Shown: positions 17,875-25,036 of the stretch, piece after piece
Position numbering within the stretch: position 1 is the stretch's first letter
How the letters are laid out: each line of letters opens with the position of its first letter
Source of the DNA: Clostridiales bacterium
GTDB taxonomy: Bacteria; Bacillota; Clostridia; Saccharofermentanales; Saccharofermentanaceae
Reading direction: 5' to 3'
Assembly: GCA_017617525.1 (NCBI GenBank)
Contig: JAFZWA010000060.1
Location: 62,001 to 126,000, forward strand
DNA: 64,000 bases
The notes under the pieces: model-generated
The model's input: only the letters and a program-made list of their open reading frames with translations
The model's database searches: none
Told to the model about the DNA's origin: nothing
Translations under genes and position numbers: made by a program

Positions 17875-18816
17875 ATGCCTAATTGGGGAGAAGTGTTGAA
17901 AGAAATACAAGGAATGCGAATAGATAATCCCCTTGACACTATTCGAAGAAAGTATTTGGCAACTATGCACAAGTATACCGAACGTAATATAATAGCGTAC
18001 TATTCCGGCTTCTTACAAAAACCCCAAGGCGATGTTGCGATTAATGATAGCGACAAAAATGCTTTGATGCAGGCGGTTTGCGGGCTAGATAAGACTAAGG
18101 GACTTGATATCATACTTCATACGCCAGGTGGAAATACTGCGGCAACAGAATCAATTGTAAACTACCTCAGATCCTTGTTTGGGAATGATATTCGTGCGTT
18201 TATTCCTCAAATAGCTATGTCTGCAGGTACAATGATAGCACTGTCTTGCAAAGAAATTGTTATGGGTAAACAATCAAATATTGGACCCATTGATCCTCAG
18301 TTTGGTGGGATGTCTTGCGCCGCAATTATTGAAGAATTCCAAAATGCAGTAAGCGGAATAAAAGCAGATCCGGCTTCAGCTCCGCTTTGGCAAGTTATCA
18401 TTTCGAAATACCATCCTACATTTTTGGGGGACTGCCAAAAGGCTATAGATTGGTCTGAAAAGATTGTTACAGATTGGTTATGTACGAATATGTTGGCAGA
18501 TAGCGAAAATCCAAGTGAGGATGCAAAGCGAATAATTGACAAATTAGGTAGTCATAAAGAAACATATACCCATGCAAAGCATATTCATATTGATGAATGC
18601 CGCGGACTCGGAATAAGCGCTGTTCCACTTGAGACGCTTGATAATAGATCGATTGACGAGTGTAAGGATTTGCAAGATTGTGTCCTGACAATACATCATA
18701 CGTACATGCATACTTTTTCTAATTCTAACGCTGTCAAAATTGTTGAAAATCATCTGGGGAGTGCTATGATAATGAATATCCCGGTAAATGTATCGGCTGT
18801 GCCGGTAAAGGTTTGA
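17875..18816 (+). CDS. ClpP/crotonase-fold serine protease, SDH/SppA-like
   Basis: 313 residues from ATG 17875, which has GGGAGA six bases upstream; the frame is open further upstream, and an ATG at 17869 abuts that site. HTPGGNTAATES (oxyanion region) and AMSAGTMIA, whose Ser is the probable nucleophile, match the serine-dehydrogenase-proteinase/SppA group, as does GKQSNIGPIDPQ. The Asn-Ile-Gly-Pro stretch is typical of this family. No signal peptide, so cytoplasmic. It lies 37 bases after the big lipoprotein gene, in the agrD-led operon, where a protease could mature, degrade or limit operon products; that role is inference. Confidence 0.82.
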   Translation: MPNWGEVLKEIQGMRIDNPLDTIRRKYLATMHKYTERNIIAYYSGFLQKPQGDVAINDSDKNALMQAVCGLDKTKGLDIILHTPGGNTAATESIVNYLRSLFGNDIRAFIPQIAMSAGTMIALSCKEIVMGKQSNIGPIDPQFGGMSCAAIIEEFQNAVSGIKADPASAPLWQVIISKYHPTFLGDCQKAIDWSEKIVTDWLCTNMLADSENPSEDAKRIIDKLGSHKETYTHAKHIHIDECRGLGISAVPLETLDNRSIDECKDLQDCVLTIHHTYMHTFSNSNAVKIVENHLGSAMIMNIPVNVSAVPVKV

Positions 18817-18829
18817 ATGGAGGACATCA

Positions 18830-19003
18830 ATGAGCGCTGAAGATTTCTATTATGTCTATCAATCATTGAAAATTGATGTAGAACCTCTTTCTCCTCAATA
18901 TACTCCAGAGGAGTATGGGCGGAATTTGTTATCTATGGCTAAGTCAGAGTGTGGTGTTTCATACGCAGCGTCAACAGATTACAAGGAACCCGGACAAAAG
19001 TGA
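18830..19003 (+). CDS. Small protein of unknown function (57 aa)
   Basis: Begins 13 bases after the protease gene with TGGAGG correctly spaced before the ATG. Acidic, with Tyr-rich N-terminal part (DFYYVYQ) and PEEYG. No family recognised. Its stop is 11 bases from the end of the convergent AlbA_2 gene. It looks like the last gene of the agrD operon. Confidence 0.55.
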   Translation: MSAEDFYYVYQSLKIDVEPLSPQYTPEEYGRNLLSMAKSECGVSYAASTDYKEPGQK

Positions 19004-19014
19004 CCTATTGCGGA

Positions 19015-20478
19015 CTAAAAACCTATAGAGATTTTTACGCGAACATACTTCTGAGAATGACTTCTTGGGTTATCTGGATCAGTCATGCGTACGATACCTC
19101 TAGACAATAAGGGTTGGATATATGTTTGCATAGCATATGCTGTTGTGGATAGTCCAAGAAATGTAGCTATTTCTTTCCGACTTCTCGGCTTGTTTAGAAA
19201 TTCCAGAAGTCGGTCTTCGTTCGAAATTAAGTGCTTGTCATCGACCGTTGACGAACTGGAGCTATTATAGAGAGTTACATTAAACGAACCTCTTTCATCA
19301 GAAAAGATGGGGGGCTTAAGTCCATATGATTCCATTGCTCGTCTGATAGCAGGGATTCCGGAATAACGGTTTTCAGTAATATGCATCGTTTCTAATGCTG
19401 TGGCCAAAACGGGATTTCTTGTATCTGGTTGTATTTTGCCGAGTTGATCCACACGTATTCTTCCATATATTCCGCCTGGATTCTGAATCTCAATTCTATC
19501 ATTATACATAGTTATCTGTATCGGTTTGCTCTCAGTATGTATGCTGTAATCTCGATGAACGAGAGTGTTCAGAATAGCTTCTCTGATTGCGGTTATAGGA
19601 TACTCTGAATGATCCTCTCGTTTCCCAGTTTCAGGATTAATGATTGTTCTCATGCTCATGTTTTTTTGTATAAATGCAATTGCTTTTTCCAACATCTCAG
19701 GAATGCTTCCCTCGATTCGTTTGTTATCCAGAAACCTTTCTCCAGATTCACTAAACTCAGTTTTTGTTACTCCGGCAACCTGTACGGCAATTATGCTTAG
19801 TTGAGGGAAAAATGCCTGTGGGTACCTGCAAAACAATAATACAGAGCACAGAGTGATTTGGCCTTCTCTAGTAATACTCATTAATTCATATATTGTTCTG
19901 TCATCTAAATCACTGAGATTTGGTTTTTGAAGTTTGAGTTGTTGAATATATTCTTCAAGCAATGAGGGGTCAAGAACCGAGAAAGACGCTCTTGGAACAG
20001 GTCTTACATCATCTTGATATTTTTTCCTGAATGCTTCGTAACTGTATATTTCATATTCAGTCATTGGCTCATCGCTATCCCCTACACGTATGTACGATCC
20101 TTTTATCCGCCCCTTACCACTGTAGAAACATGGCCTTTCAGCAACATCTAAACCGGGAATCTCCGCTGCAACAAAATATAAACCATTTTTTTCAGCTATA
20201 GTAATAAGCGGCCGAACTATCGGTTCCATCTGTAAGCATTGTTCGTTTATCTTTTTCTGGAGATCCTGAGGATTATAAACACCACATTCTGTAAAACTTT
20301 CGCCTTCGTCAACACCAAATATAATCGTGCCACCATCATCTTGATTAGAGAAAGCAGATAACGTATCGTACAGATGCTTGGGGCAGCCATGTTGAGCAGC
20401 TTTTATTTCCAATACTTTTGATTCGCATCTGGTGTTTTGTATTTCAACTAATTTATCAAGCAGTTCTTCTGGTGTCAT
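19015..20478 (-). CDS. AlbA_2 (Schlafen-type) and ATPase-domain transcriptional regulator-like protein
   Basis: 487 residues. An N-terminal AlbA_2 domain (ESKVLEIKAAQHG ... DTLSAFSNQDDGGTIIFGVDEG) is followed by a GHKL-type ATP-binding region (YPITAIREAILNTLVHRDYSIH, then IEIQNPGG) and a C-terminal winged-helix-like end. This is the architecture of COG2865 predicted regulators, often found near mobile elements and in defence or stress islands. It runs towards the agrD operon and its upstream side faces the mobile element. The start follows a usable purine-rich site. Function in this genome unknown. Confidence 0.85.
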   Translation of the reverse strand: MTPEELLDKLVEIQNTRCESKVLEIKAAQHGCPKHLYDTLSAFSNQDDGGTIIFGVDEGESFTECGVYNPQDLQKKINEQCLQMEPIVRPLITIAEKNGLYFVAAEIPGLDVAERPCFYSGKGRIKGSYIRVGDSDEPMTEYEIYSYEAFRKKYQDDVRPVPRASFSVLDPSLLEEYIQQLKLQKPNLSDLDDRTIYELMSITREGQITLCSVLLFCRYPQAFFPQLSIIAVQVAGVTKTEFSESGERFLDNKRIEGSIPEMLEKAIAFIQKNMSMRTIINPETGKREDHSEYPITAIREAILNTLVHRDYSIHTESKPIQITMYNDRIEIQNPGGIYGRIRVDQLGKIQPDTRNPVLATALETMHITENRYSGIPAIRRAMESYGLKPPIFSDERGSFNVTLYNSSSSSTVDDKHLISNEDRLLEFLNKPRSRKEIATFLGLSTTAYAMQTYIQPLLSRGIVRMTDPDNPRSHSQKYVRVKISIGF

Positions 20479-20643
20479 AGTTAACTCTACTTTCTATTAT
20501 TTATTGAAATTTTAACATGTTGTTTTTTGCTTTTCAAGTTATGAAACATAAAATTTGTGTTTTTGACGCGGTTAATTTAACATTTCAAGAATGTATTTAA
20601 TTATTTCGCGTTTCAATTTGATTTTTTCTGTTTCTAAATAAGG

Positions 20644-20705
20644 GAACGAATGTTCTTGACAGTGGGTGCGTAAGATGATATAACGAACAATAAGAACAAA
20701 TGTTC
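20644..20705 (+). promoter_or_regulatory. Strong promoter flanked by two LexA (SOS) boxes
   Basis: TTGACA (20656-20661), a 17-bp spacer and TATAAC (20679-20684) form a near-consensus promoter. GAAC-gaat-GTTC (20644-20655) abuts the -35 and GAAC-aaat-GTTC (20694-20705) lies over the early transcribed region. Both match the Gram-positive LexA pattern GAAC-N4-GTTC. The sequence 20479-20643 between here and the AlbA_2 gene is AT-rich with no gene or other site recognised. Confidence 0.7.
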
Positions 20706-20832
20706 TCGCTCGTTGCACCTTGAAAACTCAAACCACCAAACAAAGGAGGCCGTCTGCTTGACGATACGAAATCATGTTTAGCGTGTGTATTAGCGATATG
20801 GAAAAACAAGGCACGTACATCGGTACAGCAAG

Positions 20833-20964
20833 AGGCACCAGCAAATTGGACCAGAAGAACATCGGATCCCGATGGGTAAGGGCAAGTTGTGTCCTGACGA
20901 TCGGAGCCCGGTTGGTAAAGGCGATCTATGCCCGATCTACTGTCTGTTTTGTTGGTGCCTTTTT
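20833..20964 (+). ncRNA. Structured leader with two 39-nt repeats
   Basis: aggcaccagcaaa (20833-20845) can pair over 13 bp with tttgttggtgcct (20948-20960), followed by five T. Between them two 39-nt units lie end to end (20861-20899 and 20900-20938), matching at 20 of the first 25 positions (atcgga.cccg.t.ggtaa.ggc). Unit 1 has the hairpin catcgg/ccgatg (20860-20874); unit 2 closes as gatcgg/ccgatc (20899-20904 with 20932-20937). An open frame (ATG 20774 to 21007) crosses it but does not look like a protein. Attenuator or riboswitch-like leader are both possible. Confidence 0.45.
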
Positions 20965-21079
20965 GTATCTCCGAAAAGGATACACGACTATCTTTCTGGT
21001 GATTTGAAACCCATAGGAGGATCCTCGCCCTCCGTGAACCTTGACAACTGAATAGCAGATCCAACTCCTACAAAGACAC

Positions 21080-21245
21080 TTGCCCGTAGTCACAGGCCGA
21101 GCGTTGAAGCGATGAGCGAGCATCGTGATCCGTCACACCCAATGAGCGTTGAAGCAAGAAGGGATAGCTTCCCTGGGAGCTGGAGATCCGAAGACCCCCA
21201 TCTGGGGAGACTTCATGCCCGGGAGTGGACGATAAATACGGGCAA
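21080..21245 (+). other. Second structured segment before the ATPase gene
   Basis: ttgcccgta (21080-21088) is complementary to tacgggcaa (21237-21245). Inside are gatg/catc, aggga/tccct and cccc/gggg hairpins and a 12-nt direct repeat gagcgttgaagc at 21099-21110 and 21144-21155. It could be part of the mRNA leader, a replication origin or binding site for the ATPase encoded next, or a regulatory RNA. Confidence 0.35.
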
Positions 21246-21332
21246 AGAAAAGCGAGCAGTAAAGCTCTTAAAACAATCACAGCAAAGAAGATGCTCTGAG
21301 AAGGCATTAATATACACGAAAGGAAATTTATT

Positions 21333-22499
21333 ATGAACGAAGAAAACTATAAGCCGCTGGAAGAGCATTCGTTGCAGGAACTGGCGGAAAAAGAATTTGT
21401 GCAGCGCGATCCGCTGATCGAGCATATGCTGCCGCCTGAAGGAACACTCTTGTTCTGCGGTAGCTCCAAGATCGGAAAATCCTGGCTCGCGCTTGATATG
21501 GGATTGCATATCTGCAAGGGCGAGAAGTTTTGGGGCTACGATGTGAGAAAAGCAGCCGTCCTTTATATCTGTCTCGAAGATGGAGAGCTCCGTCTTCAGA
21601 ACAGGATGTTTAAGATCGGCGAAGAAGGTCAGAAGGATTTCTATTACGCTACTGACATTGCTTCGACAGAAGAAGACATCATAAAGCAGCTTGATGAACA
21701 AATGGAAAAGCATCCGGAGATCGGTCTAATCATCATCGATTCTTTGACAGCGCTAAGAGCCAAACTAGCCGTTGTCAACAACAATGCATTTATAGATGAC
21801 TATAGGATCCTGAATGCTTTTCACCACTTTACTGATAACCATCATATCACACTTCTCATCGTACATCACGTAAGAAAGATGAGATCCGAGGATCCGTTTG
21901 ATGACATTGCCGGAACGAACGGGTTGTCTGCCGCGGCAGATGGATCGTTCGTTTTCCGGAAGGAGAAGTTTACTGATGATGAAGTGAAGCTCTATGCCAA
22001 ATGCCGGGACGCAGGACAACATATGTGGACGATTCGATTGGATGAGGAAACCTGCATCTGGAAGATGATCCATGAGAGCACTCCGATGGAGGATGTGATT
22101 AATAGTGATCCGGATCTGAAGAAGACAGTCGAGTTCATCCGAAAGGAAAGATCCTTCTTTGGATCGGCTACGGAATTCTGCGAACGGATCGGAGTTGAGA
22201 AAAAACCTCAATCGCTCAGTGGGAAACTTTTCAATCACAGAAGAGAACTGGCGAAGCAGGGTATCGATTTCGAACGGACAAGAGGAAACAAGGGATCGAT
22301 TTTCTGTTTCTCGCTGATTAGTGATGAAGTGACGAACATGTCCCCACCACCCCTGATCGAAGACATCCTACAGCCACAGGAGTTTGTGACGAACAGTGAC
22401 GATGTGACGACTTTTTCTCCTACGGAGGGAACAGCAGAAGAATCGTCACTCGCCTATGAGGAAGATAATATCGTCACTTCGTCACAAGAACCACCGTAG
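21333..22499 (+). CDS. AAA ATPase (RepA/AAA_25-like) of the mobile element
   Basis: 388 residues. Walker A GSSKIGKSWLAL near residues 36-47 and Walker B LIIIDSLTAL near residue 135, followed by LLIVHHVRK, as in RepA-like hexameric helicases and DnaB-type AAA_25 proteins. The C-terminal 50 residues are Pro/Ser/Thr-rich and acidic, probably disordered. It is the first gene behind the SOS promoter and long leader. In mobilizable elements such ATPases often support replication of the excised form; this role is inferred. Start: ATG preceded by AAAGGAAA. Confidence 0.8.
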   Translation: MNEENYKPLEEHSLQELAEKEFVQRDPLIEHMLPPEGTLLFCGSSKIGKSWLALDMGLHICKGEKFWGYDVRKAAVLYICLEDGELRLQNRMFKIGEEGQKDFYYATDIASTEEDIIKQLDEQMEKHPEIGLIIIDSLTALRAKLAVVNNNAFIDDYRILNAFHHFTDNHHITLLIVHHVRKMRSEDPFDDIAGTNGLSAAADGSFVFRKEKFTDDEVKLYAKCRDAGQHMWTIRLDEETCIWKMIHESTPMEDVINSDPDLKKTVEFIRKERSFFGSATEFCERIGVEKKPQSLSGKLFNHRRELAKQGIDFERTRGNKGSIFCFSLISDEVTNMSPPPLIEDILQPQEFVTNSDDVTTFSPTEGTAEESSLAYEEDNIVTSSQEPP

Positions 22500-22680
22500 C
22501 AGTCGTTTTCAGATTTTTCCATATCGTCACTTTGTAGATGAACATCATCACTATCTGAAGAACAACTACACGGCGAATGAAATTTTCTTTTTCAGCTGCT
22601 GAAACGGCGGAGCCGTTTTCTAAAAGAAACGGAAAGAACAAATGGAAACCGCGCTGGGGCGCGGCGGAAGAAGAGGAAAG

Positions 22681-22790
22681 TGCATTACATAAAAGGCAAG
22701 CATCGCGGTTGTGTCCACAACCACCGCTTGTCGGGCGGCAGCCCGAACCCACTTCCCTACATTTCCAACCGCGCGGGAGCGCATTTTAAC
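22681..22790 (+). other. Candidate origin of transfer (oriT)
   Basis: The 307-base gap before mobC holds two inverted repeats, ggttgtg/cacaacc (22707-22722) and tcgggc/gcccga (22731-22746), followed by a GC-rich tract and then the mobC Shine-Dalgarno. Inverted repeats directly upstream of mobC and relaxase genes are the usual oriT layout. The nick site cannot be told by eye. The earlier part of the gap (22500-22680) shows no gene I would support. Confidence 0.5.
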
Positions 22791-22806
22791 ATAGGAGGAA
22801 CACCAA

Positions 22807-23118
22807 ATGAAAGACAAAAGTATACATATCCGTGTCGATGAAGAGACACATGAGACCATAAAACGGAAGGCGCTGGAATCGTATCTGACCATCTCAGAGT
22901 ATGTTGTCCAATGCAGTTTGGACAAGCAGATCTTTGTCATCCCAGGTCTGGATGAGATGGTTTTGGAGCAAAAACGCATCGGAAATAATCTCAACCAGCT
23001 GGCTCATCTGGCCAACGCAGACAAGATTTCTGTTGCCGGATTGGACGAAATGATCGCTGAACATCACAAACTCACCCAGACTCTGAATGATCTTTTGGAG
23101 CGGAGGAGGTGGCGCTGA
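22807..23118 (+). CDS. mobC: MobC-like relaxosome accessory protein
   Basis: 103 residues. The N-terminal ribbon-helix-helix-like part (SIHIRVDEETHETIKRKA) and the IGNNLNQLAHLAN stretch near residues 58-70 are hallmarks of the MobC family. It would bind oriT and help the relaxase melt and nick DNA. AGGAGG precedes the ATG, and its stop overlaps the relaxase start by one base, so the two are translationally coupled. It lies immediately downstream of the candidate oriT. Confidence 0.87.
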   Translation: MKDKSIHIRVDEETHETIKRKALESYLTISEYVVQCSLDKQIFVIPGLDEMVLEQKRIGNNLNQLAHLANADKISVAGLDEMIAEHHKLTQTLNDLLERRRWR

Positions 23119-24449
23119 TGGCAACCGTAAACATACTTTCCAACGGAAGTCATCCGGGTGGAGGCGGACTGCAAGCGACACTCGACTATTGCATGCAGGA
23201 TGAAAAGACAATGTACGAAGGACAGAAGCTTGTGTACGGCATGAACTGCTCGGAGCAGGATCCGTATCTGGACATGATGACCACGAAGAAACTGTATGGG
23301 AAGACCGGTGGAAGGATGTACTATCACCTGGATCAATCCTTCTCCCCGGATGAAAAGATTACTCCGGAACAGGCTCACAAGATTGCGATTGAGTTTGCTG
23401 AAGAACAGTTCAAAGGCTATGAAGTTCTCATAGCAACCCATGTGGATGCCCACCACATCCACTCCCATTTTGTGGTGAACAGTGTCAGTTTTGAGAACGG
23501 ATTGAAGTACCATTCGTCAAAAGACAACATCCGGCAGCTACGAGAAGCATCCGATACGATCTGCTTAAAGCACGGGTTCTCTGTCGTGAAACCGAAAGAA
23601 CAGAAGAAAACAACGGGCATTGGAACGAGAGAATACCGTGTAGCGTGTAAGTCTTCAAGCTGGAAGATGAATCTTATCGTTGCGATCGAAGCCGGAATGC
23701 GTAGGGCAAAAACAAAAGATGAGTTTCTGGACTTTATGAAGAAGCGCGGATATGAAGTGAACTGGACAGACACAAGAAAATATATCACCTACACCACTCC
23801 GAATGGATACCGGTGCAGGGACATAAGACTACATGAAGACAAATTTCTGAAGGAGGCAATGGAAAATGAATTCAGAATCAGACAAGAGATTGCAAGAAGT
23901 GAAACGTATTGCGGCTCAGAATTTGGCCGAGGCGCAGAAGCCGACACCATGCTTTATGATCACACAGGAAAACTGGAAGGCACTCCTAACGGGGTTCTAC
24001 TCTCAACTGGCGCTGATGGAGAAGATGGTTACTCGCGAGCAGATGGCAGCATTCTACGAGGAACTGAGGGAGTACTACGAGAGAAAGTCGGACTGGTTGG
24101 ATCAGAAAACGGTGGAGATAAAGCGGGAAATGCAGGCTCAGGAGAAGAGTTGGAAGGAAGAGATGGATCGACAGGCTGGGAATCTGAACGAGCAATATGC
24201 TTCAGCTTTGGAGAAAACGCAGGAGAAAATGGAGAAAAAGATGCAGGAGAATACGGAGAAACTGTATCACCGGATACTGACGCCTTCTCTGCTTACGACA
24301 TTGCTTGCAGCAGTGCTTACCTTGCTGCGGATATTATGAGCATCTTCGATTCGCAGCCGAAGGAAGATGAGACGCCTCATCCTCACCCCGTAAGAGAACG
24401 GAAGAACAGACAAAAAGACGATCGGGATGGTCCGGTCATGAGTATGTAA
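23118..24449 (+). CDS. mobA: Relaxase / mobilization nuclease
   Basis: 443 residues from ATG 23118, after GGAGGAGG; a GTG nine bases earlier is less likely. The probable catalytic Tyr is near residue 24 (TLDYCMQD), and the metal site HVDAHHIHSHF is at about 108-118, the three-His motif of MOBP/VirD2-type relaxases. It would nick oriT and stay bound to the DNA 5' end. After residue about 250 the frame becomes Gly/Glu-rich and low in complexity, exactly where another gene is read in a second frame (23866-24339). That tail has no family character and may simply accommodate the nested gene. Confidence 0.88.
   Translation: MATVNILSNGSHPGGGGLQATLDYCMQDEKTMYEGQKLVYGMNCSEQDPYLDMMTTKKLYGKTGGRMYYHLDQSFSPDEKITPEQAHKIAIEFAEEQFKGYEVLIATHVDAHHIHSHFVVNSVSFENGLKYHSSKDNIRQLREASDTICLKHGFSVVKPKEQKKTTGIGTREYRVACKSSSWKMNLIVAIEAGMRRAKTKDEFLDFMKKRGYEVNWTDTRKYITYTTPNGYRCRDIRLHEDKFLKEAMENEFRIRQEIARSETYCGSEFGRGAEADTMLYDHTGKLEGTPNGVLLSTGADGEDGYSRADGSILRGTEGVLREKVGLVGSENGGDKAGNAGSGEELEGRDGSTGWESERAICFSFGENAGENGEKDAGEYGETVSPDTDAFSAYDIACSSAYLAADIMSIFDSQPKEDETPHPHPVRERKNRQKDDRDGPVMSM
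23866..24339 (+). CDS. Nested coiled-coil protein with C-terminal membrane segment
   Basis: 157 residues read in a different frame wholly inside the relaxase gene. AGGAGG at 23851-23856 is nine bases before the ATG. The product is charged and helical, with a long coiled coil (about 75-135, Glu/Lys/Gln-rich) and a hydrophobic end (LLTTLLAAVLTLLRIL) that looks like a tail anchor. This frame looks more protein-like than the relaxase frame it overlaps. Small genes nested in relaxase genes are known in ColE1-type plasmids (mbeB/mbeD in mbeA); similarity to those is in layout only. Confidence 0.7.
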   Translation: MNSESDKRLQEVKRIAAQNLAEAQKPTPCFMITQENWKALLTGFYSQLALMEKMVTREQMAAFYEELREYYERKSDWLDQKTVEIKREMQAQEKSWKEEMDRQAGNLNEQYASALEKTQEKMEKKMQENTEKLYHRILTPSLLTTLLAAVLTLLRIL

Positions 24450-24460
24450 GGAGGAACGAA

Positions 24461-24634
24461 ATGTTTGATGTATGGAGTGGACTTGCAAACTTCCTTGCTG
24501 AAATCATTGAGAAGTATGGTGGAGAACTGAACCTGGATCGCATCCCTAACTTTACTGTACACAAACAGTCCGGGAAGAAAAGATCTATGCTGAAGGAATA
24601 TAGAGACAGGTTTATAAAAGCAAGACGAAAGTGA
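24461..24634 (+). CDS. Small basic protein of the mobile element (57 aa)
   Basis: Starts at ATG 24461 behind AAGGAGG that overlaps the relaxase stop region. The N-terminal half is amphipathic and acidic, the C-terminal half strongly basic (GKKRSMLKEYRDRF ... KARRK), suggesting nucleic-acid or relaxosome contact. No family recognised. It ends 73 bases before the XRE regulator gene. Confidence 0.55.
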   Translation: MFDVWSGLANFLAEIIEKYGGELNLDRIPNFTVHKQSGKKRSMLKEYRDRFIKARRK

Positions 24635-24645
24635 ACTGTTCCGAA

Positions 24646-24697
24646 TTGACAACGAAAATTGACTCTGCTAATCTGTACGTAAAGACGTACAGATTAG
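24646..24697 (+). promoter_or_regulatory. Promoter with overlapping 13-bp perfect inverted repeat before the XRE gene
   Basis: TTGACA (24646-24651), a 17-bp spacer and TAATCT (24669-24674). The inverted repeat ctaatctgtacgt / acgtacagattag (24668-24680 and 24685-24697) covers the -10 and transcription start, and its right arm runs into the GGAG of the Shine-Dalgarno. This is the expected layout for autorepression by the XRE protein. Confidence 0.7.
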
Positions 24698-24706
24698 GAG
24701 TTCACT

Positions 24707-25036
24707 ATGACTATAAACGAGAGATTGTTTTCAACTATGAAGGATCAGGGGATAAGCATTCGCGAACTATCTCGTAGAACAGGGATCACGGCAAGTACCA
24801 TTAGCGATTGGAATACGAAGCATACTAATCCATCGGCGGATAAGATAATGATTCTTTGTGCCGTTCTGAATATATCTCCCTCGTATCTTCTGACAGGAGA
24901 GGAAGAACAGTCAACAGATATGGTTTTATCCCAGGATGAAAAGGTGCTGATTGAAACTTACAGAAGCTTTGATTCACGTGCACAAAAACGATTTGCAAAC
25001 TATATGCATCGCATTAAGACGACGAAGGAAGAATAA
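24707..25036 (+). CDS. XRE-family helix-turn-helix regulator
   Basis: 109 residues. The N-terminal Cro/CI-type HTH (SIRELSRRTGITASTISDWN, residues about 17-36) is followed by the usual fourth and fifth helices (PSADKIMILCAVLNISPSYLL) and a short C-terminal helix. It is expected to repress its own promoter through the inverted repeat just upstream and so control the recombinase, whose ATG overlaps its stop by one base. Confidence 0.88.
   Translation: MTINERLFSTMKDQGISIRELSRRTGITASTISDWNTKHTNPSADKIMILCAVLNISPSYLLTGEEEQSTDMVLSQDEKVLIETYRSFDSRAQKRFANYMHRIKTTKEE

Noticed and set aside
20774-21007. 77-codon frame in the mobile element leader
   Set aside because: It overlaps the tandem 39-nt units and the closing stem and has no suitable ribosome site; RNA structure explains it better.
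22577-22789. 70-codon frame before mobC
   Set aside because: It runs through the inverted repeats of the candidate oriT, has no clear ribosome site and ends in Pro/Arg-rich sequence typical of non-coding GC-rich DNA.
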